This document shows positions 20,641-32,100 of a DNA stretch of 64,000 nt, one piece after another. The stretch is from the NCBI GenBank assembly GCA_008933995.1, contig WARS01000044.1, positions 682,001 through 746,000 on the forward strand, read 5' to 3'. A program made the translations under genes and the position numbers. This stretch comes from Datnioides undecimradiatus. Its lineage: Eukaryota; Chordata; Actinopteri; Lobotiformes; Datnioididae. The notes below the pieces were generated by a model. The model saw only the letters and a program-made list of their open reading frames with translations, made no database searches and was not told the DNA's origin. Every line of letters starts with the position of its first letter. The first letter of the stretch is position 1.

Positions 20641-22620
20641 AATGCAGCGTTTAGTTTCAATTTTCTCCTTTTCTGTAACAAGAACTTGGTACCTTGCTAT
20701 TATCGTCAGCTACGGTTGTTATTTACTTTGTGGGATTTAAAAGTGCACAACCCAGCCGGATAATCATTTTACAGCAGCGGACCAGGAGAGGAGCACAGAG
20801 GCAGGGATGTGAGCTGCAAGACATCCAGACGGATTAGTTTAATTCTCAGACTCTTCGATTTGTTTATAATTTTGGTAAAAAGTCAGAGTGCTTCTTTTTG
20901 TCGTCAGGAGGGCTGAAGGTAAGAGCCTCTTTTAAATGCTGTTTTAATGTCCACTGACACTGATGGATGATTTCCTTACTGCCTCTGATTATTCTGTGTT
21001 TTACGCACTCAGTAGTGTGGCCATGCAGACCTTGCAGGAGTCAGCACACCTTGGTCACCCCTCAGTGATCTAACATAGTGGCCAATTCCCCTGCCCGTGT
21101 TCCACTTGGACACGCAGAAGAGAAACCAGATCCTATACCTTTTCTAATCGCCTTTCAGTGCCACTACAAAGACATACATGCTCTGCAGCGATGTTTGTTG
21201 CTTCCCCGCGGGCAAAAACCCTCCGGACTAGATTGGATGAGACGTCTTCATTCTTTTGCTGCATCATCTATGTGCCACCGCAGCAGGATTATTAAGTTGC
21301 GGGATAACAGTGCGGGTGATGTTAAAGTCCTGGTGTCCCGCAGGCGTGTTGGGAGGCTTTTCTAGGCACACTGAGATTAAGTGAAGTGGTGAAAGAGCGG
21401 ATTTGTTTGAATGGAGAGAACATGACATACTCGACCTTGTGCTTTTGAGATGTTTAAGATGTAGCCTATTGCATGCATGCTGACAACCGTGTCTAATTGC
21501 AAAACCACCGGCCTGTATAGGATGTTTTCAGTGGGCAGAATGTCTAAACGATCATGTGGTCTGGTTTAAAATCAATTTGCGTTTGTACAAAATGTTTTTA
21601 ACATTTCGAAAATGAGCCACCGTGCCCCCAACGCGTGCTTCACCTGCTGTATCATGCCTGCCTCTCGCACTCTGCCCTATTAGGAGTTCATAGCCTCATT
21701 CTGCAGAGAAATTATTTTACATTTCACTTCGTCAAAATGTCAATCACAAAATGAACAGCGTTCAGCTGCAAATGTAAAAATCACTTTGTCCCTAAGTAGA
21801 TGATTGACCTTCAGCACAATCAATGGCCGTGGTGGTTTAACAGAAGTGGTCTTTATTTCCAGCTGTCTTATAAACGCTGATGAATGACTCTCTAAAATCA
21901 CTCCAGGCCTGGGATTTCCCTGACATCCACTGTCTGATACATGAAAACTGAGAATATTTTACATCGCGTTTGTAGGTGTAACCTGGCGTTACCAGTCACT
22001 GTCAGTTTAAATATTACTAAGGCGGGAAAGGCACGATTTGGTGATATCAGTACGCACTTGGGTGAGGTGTTTTACGCACCTTTAACAGATTTGTGCACAA
22101 ACTGCCACAAGACAATAAAAAAGATGTAAAATGCACCTAGATGCATCTCCTCTCTCGCCTCCTCTCTCTGACTGTCACCGGCTGTTTTTAACACCCTACG
22201 TCTCTCCTTGTCTCTCTGACCACATGTGTTAATCATATCTGAGCGTAAACACGGAGTTCCAGAAAGACACAGGTCATAATTGTAGCGAGTGGCTGGGCGT
22301 TTGCGGTCGGTCCCTCTAACAGCTATTGACTGGTTCGCATGGAAAGCCACCTCCTTGGCTGCTCAGGGACCCCGGCTGTTGGGGACGCTGAGGCTTGTGC
22401 AGAATGAGACCGGGAGGCACTTAAACAACATGTTTCCCTTATCCACAGCGCAAAGCCACTGGCGCTGCACAGACAGCCAGGCGTCGACGGCTCTCCATCT
22501 CTGCCGTGTGAAGGGCGGGAAGTGGCGAGGGGAAGCGCAGATGCATACTACACACAGCTGTCAGTATAACACGGTTCATTGTAACTAGATTCAGAGGGAG
22601 CACCCCCCACTGCACACACA

Positions 22621-22677
<57 letters not shown>

Positions 22678-23089
22678 CAGCCCAAAACGATCTAGCCTTT
22701 AATGCTCCAGTCGAATTCACCCGTGCCCAAATGGTGGCGCGCCGCTTTTACGCACATAAATTGCGCGCAGCGTACTAATGCAAACCCACTTATGCAAAGC
22801 TTTGATGTGTTTTGTAAAAGCGTGCGACTACACCAAGAAAAATTAGTGCGGTTTTGTCATAAAGAAAACCACGCGCTCCCAGGCAGACGACTGTTTACAA
22901 TAAGTTTTGCATCATAAATTAGGATTGCATTATCTCTCGAGTAAATAGCAAAATTGGCATATGCATGGCCCCAGGTGCGGGCGAGGGCCTTCAGATGGAC
23001 CCAGTGTTGCGTGATGGTAGTGGAGCTAAATGACCACAAATAAGCAAAAGGCCTGCACACCGCTGAGTCTTCACAGCCTCTCATAGACT
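20641..23089. other. Gene-free DNA upstream of dlx6a
   Basis: No protein-coding exon recognised. Contains a possible noncoding exon with acceptor and donor (20775-20918, plus strand) and a (CA)n microsatellite at 22613-22675. Confidence 0.4.
22613..22675. repeat. (CA)n microsatellite
   Basis: About 30 CA units read directly. Confidence 0.95.
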
Positions 23090-23240
23090 AATGGATTTAA
23101 TTTGGCACGGCTGAAGCTGCACTGGTCCCACTCAGGGCCCGTGTCCTAATTAGGACTGCTTGTTTCTCTTGTCGCCTTCACTCGCTGCATATTTAGCTCC
23201 ACCTGAGTGATTGCATTGCTCGGTTTCCTGCACCAGTCAT
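23090..23240. promoter_or_regulatory. Candidate regulatory block with palindromic homeodomain site
   Basis: Contains the perfect 14-bp palindrome GTCCTAATTAGGAC (23143-23156) centred on TAATTA, in balanced, repeat-free DNA. A regulatory role is inferred. Confidence 0.3.
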
Positions 23241-24545
23241 ATGTTTCCTTTTTAAAAATATTTTGTCATTTGTTCCTGAAGTGGCGAGAAGAAACCAAGA
23301 CCAATAATTCAGTAATCTGGTGCTGTGTAACAGCAGAACATGAGCGAAAACAGCGGGAGGGTATAGAGATACACATTTGCCCTTAGCTTTCTCACCATAT
23401 TATCATTATTATTAAGACAATGCGTGAAGAATAACCAAAAAGGAAGATATACGGGTTTTTAACATACACTTGTTGTCTCCTGTTGGCCGTTTTAAGCCCA
23501 GAATATCCATTGTGCTCATTTGATTGCCGTTAAGCTCAGGGATGTGGCTCGCCCAAGTCTATCACCGAGTGAACAACAAAGGAAGCTATATCCAAAAAGT
23601 TGACCTGGATTTTATGTTGGTGACTAATAAGACTAGTGAGTGCCGGGGCGCGCTTTGGTCCCCCCTTTTTTCCTCTCTCGACTTAATACGCGACATTATT
23701 AGGTCTGACAGCACAGTGGTCGGTCTTGAAGGAGAGGATTTGGTCGATAGATGACAGACAGGAAGGCCAGCAATCATGGGCTCTTTTTTTATCAGAATGT
23801 ACTGTTCGATGCCGTTTATCCCTGATGATAGAAAATTGCTCTGTTGCCAGGACGCTGCCGCTGAAATAGAGGGCAGGAGCAACATTTCCATTTTCCAGTT
23901 TGAAAGCCATTGAAATGAATTAGCAAAAATGGAAAAAAGAGGAAAAATGAGAAAGAATCCCCTGGTAAACAAAGGGGAGCAAACAAAGATACCATTTTCT
24001 TTTGCCGAGAATCCACCCTCCTCATTTCCCTTTTTTGTGTGTTGTCCTGCAGCAGCAGAGTGAGTTGGTTTTTTTTTTTTACTTCAACAGTTGCAAATCA
24101 CATGCTTGGCTTCTAATGTAGTCCGAGGCCCGGGCCTACTTCAAAGACAATCATTTATTTCCCAACCTCCTGGAATAATTAGAGCGCCTTTTTATCCTTC
24201 GTGACAGAGAGAGAGAGGGAAAGAGAGAGAGAGAGAGAGGGAGAAATTAAGAAAGAATACTTGACAACGAGGAACATTAAGCAAAGTCCTGAAATATTTA
24301 AGCGTTAAGCAAATGAAGGGGAACGCGTCACAGTGGGGGGAGAAGCTAAATATTGGGGGAGATGTTAGGAAAGAGTAAAAACGTAAGCGTCTGGACTTAA
24401 AAATCCATCAAATACACTAGACGTTCAATTATTGCACGCTCTTTGCCTTTAATATTTGTTATACTCAATTATTTTTCATAAGAGATGCCGTGAATGAGTG
24501 GCTTCATTCTATAGTCTATTCACTGAGAGCCCCTCAGGAAGTGTG

Positions 24546-24548
24546 TTG

Positions 24549-24601
<53 letters not shown>

Positions 24602-24602
24602 T
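24546..24602. repeat. (ATT)n microsatellite
   Basis: About 18 ATT units, read directly. Confidence 0.95.
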
Positions 24603-24941
24603 ACAATAGGTTTGCTGTTGGCTGTTATCGCCACAAATACCACCTCGCCAGCTCGTTGGAAATGCTTAAATCTTGTATTTGTGCGGTCTTTCAAACAACC
24701 CCGCCAGAACACTAACATGTAAATTAATAAGTATAAGAACATATTTCAGTAAGTGAGTACAAGAGGAATATTACTGGAGGTGCTTTTAAAATACAGGTAT
24801 ATCAGGCAGGACACGAAGCCTCTAGGAGGGATTTTCGTTAAGGGAATATAATTAACTGTAATCTGGGGATTATTTATCAGTGACACAGACAGATCCTGCG
24901 GCGAGACCATCATCAGTATACGGGGTGGGGTTGGTGGTGGT

Positions 24942-24944
<3 letters not shown>

Positions 24945-24972
<28 letters not shown>

Positions 24973-24984
24973 TTGGGGGGGGGG
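24945..24984. repeat. (TG)n microsatellite with G tract
   Basis: TG repeats to 24973, then a run of ten G. Confidence 0.9.
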
Positions 24985-25856
24985 TTACTGTCTGTGTCCG
25001 AGCAGGCAGGTGGTTTAAAAACCACAGGCTCTGAGCGCGCCTCCAGTGCGCGCCACACGCTGCATGGAGCCTCATAGATTGAGAAATGACACCCGAAGCA
25101 CAGGATTAGTGAACCATTAAGAAAGGATATAATAAATAGTGGAGGGAGACTAAATGTTCCACCACAACTGCATCAGTCCATGCAGGATCCAGGCTGTCGT
25201 GCCAGGATCAGTGATACTGGAACGTTGGAGTTTTTTCGTTCGTTTGGGTATTAATGGTTATTAAAATGTTTGAATTCTTAATGAAGTCTGGTATCTTTAC
25301 TAACCTGCAATAATCTCCACTACAAGTGAAAGGATGAAGGAAAGGACTGAAGGATGAAATTCTCAACAGATCAACACAATTCTTGTTTCCCCATCCTGTA
25401 GTACTACAGACAAATATCACAGCATGTCATTACTTTGTGAGGCCTGAATGGGCAGATGTGAACGCACTGTTATGACTTAAACTTGAGCAAACATATGTAC
25501 ATATATAATCTTTATGGGAGACTAATGACAGCGAGACAGGATACATGAAACCACAAGTGGCCAATGAAAAGGCCCAGTTAAGAGGCTCATCTGCAAATAC
25601 AGCAAGATGAATCCATAAAGGAGAAATAAACACAATGGAGGGTGTTACAATCGTCATGAGGGGCTTTGAAATAATACTATAGAAAATATAGACTGCCACT
25701 GACAGAAAAGTTTGATGTTACACTTCGCAAAAACTCTTAAAGTATTATAAAAACCTCCTTGTGGGAATATTCTGTTAATGCATCTCCCATACGAACACAT
25801 ACACATATCTGTCATGCACACAACAGTGCAAACTAATGACGAAATACTGTGTATGG

Positions 25857-25861
<5 letters not shown>

Positions 25862-25918
<57 letters not shown>
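25862..25918. repeat. (TG)n microsatellite
   Basis: About 28 TG units ending in GCGCGC. Confidence 0.95.
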
Positions 25919-27399
25919 TCCAACAGGAAAGTCCTGGCTCTCACATAGGAATGAATGCCCCACTGGAGGAAGTGCTGCACACAATAGCCAACACTGACTG
26001 CAAAATAAAAGAGCTTGAAATTTAAGAGCACGGTGTGAAGTGAAGTGGAAAGAAAGTGAAGAGAAAAGGAGTCACACCTGGGGAAATGTGGTGTGGTGGG
26101 CGAGCGCGTCTCGTTCTCAGGAGCTGTGGGTTGTAGGAGTCTGTCAGGTGATAGCTGTGGACCTTTGTCTGCTTCCACCTTAAGACACTCCTACCTGAAA
26201 CTGCATTTCAGATTAGGCTGGGTTTTGGTTTGGTCTTGGTGCTCTGCCCTCTTAAGTCTTCATCTTGCACACAGAAAGTTGGAGTAACTGAGTAAATGTG
26301 TGGTGTTGGTGCAAAAACCATCCCTTCTCACCAAGAGTAGGCCTGCGATCCAAAGTGCAGAGTGTTTACATTCATTTCTGGTTCAGACTCACAAATATCT
26401 ATATTACGAGAAATGTCTCCTTTAGATAAAAATAAGATCACATTGTATTCTTTTCAAAATTTAATTCTGCCTTAAAAATAATATTAAATCTATGAAAACA
26501 GCTTTTAAAAAATAGAAAATACATTTTACATATATTTAATACATATTAAAAACAATTTAACAACCAATTTTTAATAACCAGCTCTTGTCTGCACCGCCAT
26601 CATTATTATTCTCAGTATTATTATTATTAGCTGGCTCTTGATGTTTATTTTGGTGCTTCTGTTGTTGCTGTTGCTGCTATTATCATCATAATCATCATCC
26701 TCATTACATTCATCACATCTCCAGCTCGTTTAAAGGGTTCACATCTTTCCGCTGGTTAGTATTAAACTGCAGCTAATCTTTAAAACAATCCCTCTGAAAC
26801 ACAGTAAAATATAGAAAAGGAAAAGCAGAAATAATCCAAAAAATGTGATTACAGAAATATTACTCTAGGGGATTTTTGAATAGCTTTTTTTTGCAAAAAG
26901 CACACATTGCTGAACACTACAGATACATTGAATAAATAATATTAAATAATATCCCAAGATTATATATTAGGAACCTACGTTGCTACACTGTGCTACACAC
27001 ATAATTATGTTGGGGGGCATTAACAATAATTCTGTTTATAGTCAGCCACGTAGTCTCACTGCTAAAAAGATCATTTGTTTAAATGTTCAAAACAATTTTG
27101 GGGAGAAAACAAACAATACAAACAACTGAAAAACATCAAAATAAATGTCATCATCGTTTTCATGGCCTTTCAGATTTAGTAAGCTGCTGCATTACGACCG
27201 ATGTTTCGTTCTTGAAACAAAAAATGCTGGATTTGTGAATCAAACCATCACTCAGGCCTTGAAAAAAAACGATCTTTCAAACTGAATCATATTAACCGAT
27301 GCGAAACACTTGCACTGAGCAGGACAGTCTGGGGTTCCTCTGAGTTAACTCACCACAGATCACAGATCAGCTTAATGACTTGGCCAAAAGATCATGTCT

Positions 27400-27640
27400 A
27401 CAGCCAGCCTCATAATATCATAGTTATTAATTTGTTGCCTGGAAAGCCCTCGCAGCCTTTATTTTCATTTGCTCTGAACTGTCAGATTCGAGTGGAGAGA
27501 TTTTTAGGACTTTGTCCATTTTGGTGAAGTGAAGGTAGCCAATTATTGTCATCATTGCCCTTGAAAATGCATTACGCCTCACCTGAGGGCTCACTCAATC
27601 AAAGAGACTGAAGGGGCGATTAACAGATGACTTCTGACCT
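27400..27640. promoter_or_regulatory. Candidate regulatory block in the dlx6a-sem1 interval
   Basis: Repeat-free, complex sequence with GTTATTAATTTG near 27422, GCCAATTATTGTCATCATTG near 27537 and GCGATTAACAGATGAC near 27615. It has the look of a conserved noncoding element. Conservation was not tested. Confidence 0.3.
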
Positions 27641-27892
27641 TAATCCATCGCAAAATCACCCAAAAGAGCCAGACAGCAATCAACATTTCTCACTCAGTTT
27701 CATGTTGCAAACTTTCTTATTGTTGACATCTAACCTTGGGCATCATAATGGCATTTCTGGGTTCGGGACCTTGAATGTTGTCTTTCATTTTTATTGTTTG
27801 AAAATGGATTTGCAGGTGAATCAAACGGGGCAATTTCGGGTTGTCTGCCTCTTTGTTTAATTGCTATGAAAAATGTGTCGATTTCATGAGTT

Positions 27893-28165
27893 AACTGGTG
27901 ACACTTCATTTGAAGTCTCCCAATTTAGCATTTATTAGCAGTGTATAAGCATTTATTAAATGCTTGCAAACACTCTGATAAAGTTGAAAGCTGATTAAAG
28001 GATATTTTAAAGGTTAATTCATGTGCAGGATTCATCAACCATTCTAACTTCTCCTAAGAAGACATATTTTATATTACCACATCTGTGTTTTACTATATTT
28101 TCTATAAGACCATATAAGTGTCACAAACATGTCACTATGACATAGTGCCACTTTTCAAGGGTACT
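27893..28165. repeat. Degenerate teleost transposon-like repeat
   Basis: It begins actggtgacacttcatttgaag and contains gtataagcatttattaaatgc. It ends with a reverse-sense segment, atgacatagtgccacttttc. This resembles a common fish repeat whose ends read GGTGACACTTTATTTGAAG. Borders approximate. Confidence 0.45.
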
Positions 28166-28589
28166 TCTAATGATTTAATATGATCTTCATTAAAGTGAAT
28201 TAAAAACTTAAACAGCTACAATATGGTGCGTAAAAATAAAAATCATGAATGCCTATTTTTGTATTATACCTGAAACTACTGTATGGCCTGCAGTTTTAAT
28301 TTAAACAAGCTCATTGTCACTCTGTCAAGCTCTCTCTGCCGTATTGTGGGCCTGGCATTAGCATGTGAGCACAGCTTCCTCACCTGGGGAACTTGAAAGA
28401 TGAACATGAGTCAGGCATCATGTCCTGGTGGTCGCCTTTCACTGATTTTTTTTTTTTAGGTTCTTTTTTCCCCTCAGTTGAATAATTAAAATGAGCACTA
28501 AGCGAGTGAAAATACTGCCTAATGTTTTTAATTGAATTATGAGCAAAAGGTAAAATTGATTTTTCTTTTAGAATATGCTTATGAATAAC

Positions 28590-28955
28590 TTTCCCCCCTC
28601 TTTGTCTCCCTGATTTCCCCTCTCCAATATCTCTCCCTGGCTTTTCCATCACGCCTACCTTCCTCTCATGCCCCCCAACCCCTCCCACCCCCAGTGCATG
28701 TCCAGCCACTGGCCTCCATCTCTCCTCCATCCAGTTCCCCTTCTCTGCTCTCCATATTCCTCTTCATATCCACTCTACCCCTCTCTTCCTCTCCCCTCAA
28801 CCTCGCTCCCTCTCCCTAACCCCACACCTCTCTCCCCCTTTTCCTTCACCCAGCTGCCCCCCCTCTATAGGTACGCCTCCATCCCCTCTTGGCAGCTCCA
28901 TCTCCTCCTCGCCTCCCCCCGTCTCTCCTCCCTCTCCCTGGTTGGTTTCCACAGC
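28590..28955. repeat. Long polypyrimidine tract
   Basis: About 365 bp on the plus strand are overwhelmingly C and T, with only scattered purines. Open frames through it (Pro/Ser/Leu-rich) are composition artefacts. A second C/T-rich stretch lies at 29180-29260. Confidence 0.8.
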
Positions 28956-29160
28956 TGTGGTGAGTGAGGGGCAGATGACCGGAGAATTGGCCCCTGGGAG
29001 AGCGCTGAGCCATCCTGGTGCTATTAGGCTCGTGGCTAATAATAGGTGTTTCAGACCAGGGGAAGATCAATCAGGGGGAATCATGGGGAATGTTCGGAGC
29101 AGCGCTTTTTACACATCGGCCCAGATGGATGAAATTACACTTGTCAGTTTTTAGTTGCAT
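28956..29160. promoter_or_regulatory. Candidate regulatory block after the polypyrimidine tract
   Basis: Complex, repeat-free DNA with GCTATTAGGC and GGCTAATAATAGG (29020-29045) forming a near-symmetrical pair of ATTAG cores. Inferred. Confidence 0.2.
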
Positions 29161-32100
29161 TACTCCCAAATTGGTTGTCTACTCTTTTTTTCTCTCCCTC
29201 TCCCTCCCTCCCTCGCTTTCTCTCTCTCTCTTCACTCCTTTCTCCCTCTTTGCCCTCATTCATGTGTCAGTGGCCTGCTAAAGGGATTCGATGGTGAAAT
29301 CCCTGTCATTTTTGTCTTTTCCCTGTTTAGCCCTCAGCCAGCAACTCTGTTGCCTGCATATGCACTTAGAAGAAATCAGTTTAAGATGTTGTCTTATGGC
29401 TTTGAGCAATTTCCATGTTAAAGCCAAGCGTGCAGCCGACATGCCGTGCGTGTCCTGTGTGTATAATAATATACTGACACAAATGCTCAGGACGGATAAA
29501 TAATCGATGACTATTTTTCATAATCTGTTAATTATTTCACATGTTCACCAGCTAGCAGCTTTTCCAGTGTGAGCATTTGCTGCTTTTGTCTGTTTTATAT
29601 ATTTTAAATTTAATATTTTGGTGTTTTTCTAACTGTTGGTCAAACCAAACCACATGTAAGATGGATATATTTGTTAATAAAGGATACATATCTTTGAAAT
29701 AAAAGCTTATAATGCATCACTTATTTTGGGTTGATTAACAGCAATTTGTACTGTAAACAAATGTATAGACTGCTGTTGTTGTGATGCAGAGATTTCTTGT
29801 CTGATTGATTTTAAATCTGCCAGGTGCAACTGAAACCTTCAGGCTGTATCTCTGTGTTTGAAGCTGAATAAAATCCACCTCACAATACTCAATCTCTCTG
29901 TTTCGTGTTTGTTTTTAAATGTATGTCAATTTGTCATTTGACAGCGTACACCTGAGCTGACATTTTTAAAGGAAGCACATGAACAAAGCCTTTCAGGACC
30001 ACGGGAGAAACAATGACACAATCCTGCTGGAGGTTTTACATCATGGACAAATGAAAGCTTTGAGCAGCACTATGCTTCCTCGCTATCCCCACCCCAATAC
30101 TGGAAGCTCCTCTTGTGAGTGATAGATTTAGACTCAAAAAATGTGAAAATGTTTTACAGACAAGGCAGCTCAGAGTATGATAGCAGAGCCGGAGATAATT
30201 GAATGACCTGAGCTGCAGTTTCTGTGCAGTCACAGGGACCCATCGAGCGCAGTAAGGTGAAAGGGGTTTACGCCTGGCAGTGCATGCAAGCCATACAGCA
30301 TATCATCTAAACCCCCTTATGCTCCTGATGTGTTACATGATAACTAGCACAGCGTGTCAGTCGGAAAGGTGACTACGGAGGCTGAGAGGGACCATTCTGT
30401 GGCAGCCACACAACAGCTATTTGTTTCAGTGATTTCCACTTCTGACTAGGCGTTGACAGACTAAAATGTTCAGTGTTTACAATGCTTTCCTCGCAACTTG
30501 TCCTCACATTAGCAATTTCCCCTTGATGTGGCTACCAGCTAAGCCTCCATCTCAAAGGGGGGTATGGTATTGATATATTAAAGTGCTGTGCTGTGTATAA
30601 CAAACGGCTACTGCGCCATGCCATCAAAACACTAGCATGACAATCACAGCAGAAGATTGGCTGTGTGCTAAAGTAGCTGCTCTGAATAGCTCACTGGGGA
30701 GACCCACCCCCCTCAACCACACACCCCACTCTGTCCAACTGGGAATCAATACAGCCCCCAGATGTTGCGGGTCTCCCAGTCCTCACAGCGGCCTGATGTG
30801 GCGGAGATGTTCTTCAGTGTCTGATTGCACGACGGAGAAGACTGGAAACAGAAAGGCTCCTTTGACTGAAAGCACGGTGACCATGGGGGAGGGAGCAAGG
30901 GCCTCTGTGAGAAAGAGTCTCCTTAGCAACGGGAAGAAAATTAACATTGACATCCTGACTTCCCAGCAAAACTCATCCCAGGGCTTCTGCTGGATATTTC
31001 CATGGGGTGAGCTAAAAAAAAAAAAAGAGAGAGAGAGAGAGATGTTCAAAAGCTGATATAAAGACACACACTCCCTGCTTGTCATCCATTTATATTGAAA
31101 TGAGTTTTTTCCCCCTCAGCTCGGCTTGTGTGTAGTGAATACAGAGAGTCCTAATGTATGTATTTTGCTCATTTTACTGTGTCTGGCGTTTCCGCGCCTC
31201 TCCACTGTGACTCTGTGTTTGCCTCCTGCTGTGGTAAACACAACATTGCTATGATAGCACATGCATTTCAGAAAGCTCAAAACACCGCCGAGGAGCCGAA
31301 ACATTCATTCTCTCCCTCTCTCTCCCTCTCAATCTCTTTCCCCCTCTCCCCTCTGCCTCCGTCGGTCCTCTCCCTCACTTCCAGCCAAGGTATTCAGCTC
31401 CCATGATTGCAAACACGCATAATGACAGCATCTCCTGGGGGCCAGCGGAGGTACCCCACTGATGCTGAGAGACTCTATCCTGTCGTCACATTGCAGGAAA
31501 TTTGTCGGCAGTGCACATTGGAGCCTGGTGAGCTTTGGCAAGGCACCGCCAGAAGCTGGGCTGGCTGTTTTTTTGTTAATAAAATGAAGTGCAAATTGTG
31601 CCGGGCTCGTATGCATTGGAACAGCTCACTGCTTCCTCCCATTACGAGGCCAGGGCGAGCGCCATGGAAGCATAAGCGTGAATACATTATAAAGTAATGA
31701 GGAAACATCCAGGAGAGGGTCACGGGGGGCGTCAAGCGGCTCCAGAGGCCTCACCAAGAGCTTTCAGTGTGCTCCGTGATGGATTAGTCATTCGCGTTTG
31801 AAGAGCGAGCGAGAGGTGGAGTTCAACAATGTTACACATAGCAACAGTTGCTAAGAGTTGCAGTGAGCGAGGCCTATTCAGTTTGTGAATATGTACAGTC
31901 GATGCTGAGCAGGAATATAGGTGAATAGAGATAGAGCTGTTTTGTGTATCAATGATGATGATGGTGACATTTGCAACAATGCCACATAATATTCATGAAC
32001 ATGGAAACTCTGCTAGGAACCATGTAGTAGTGTAGGGGATAATAATGTAAACCATTCATACCATAGCAGCATGAGAGTGGTTGAGACTAAATGTCACTGA

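Larger units (their letters stand above)
23241..27399. other. Gene-free stretch with microsatellites
   Basis: No coding exons recognised. Contains GA-rich DNA (24205-24245), (ATT)n at 24546-24602, (TG)n at 24945-24973 followed by G10, (TG)n at 25862-25918, and very AT-rich DNA from 26400 to 27150. Confidence 0.5.

Noticed and set aside
25654..26178. Long minus-strand open frame of 174 codons
   Set aside because: It is kept open by the (CA)n repeat, which reads as alternating Thr-His, and has no similarity to a known protein.
28668..28967. Pro/Ser/Leu-rich open frame of 99 codons
   Set aside because: It lies inside the polypyrimidine tract, so its composition explains the open frame.
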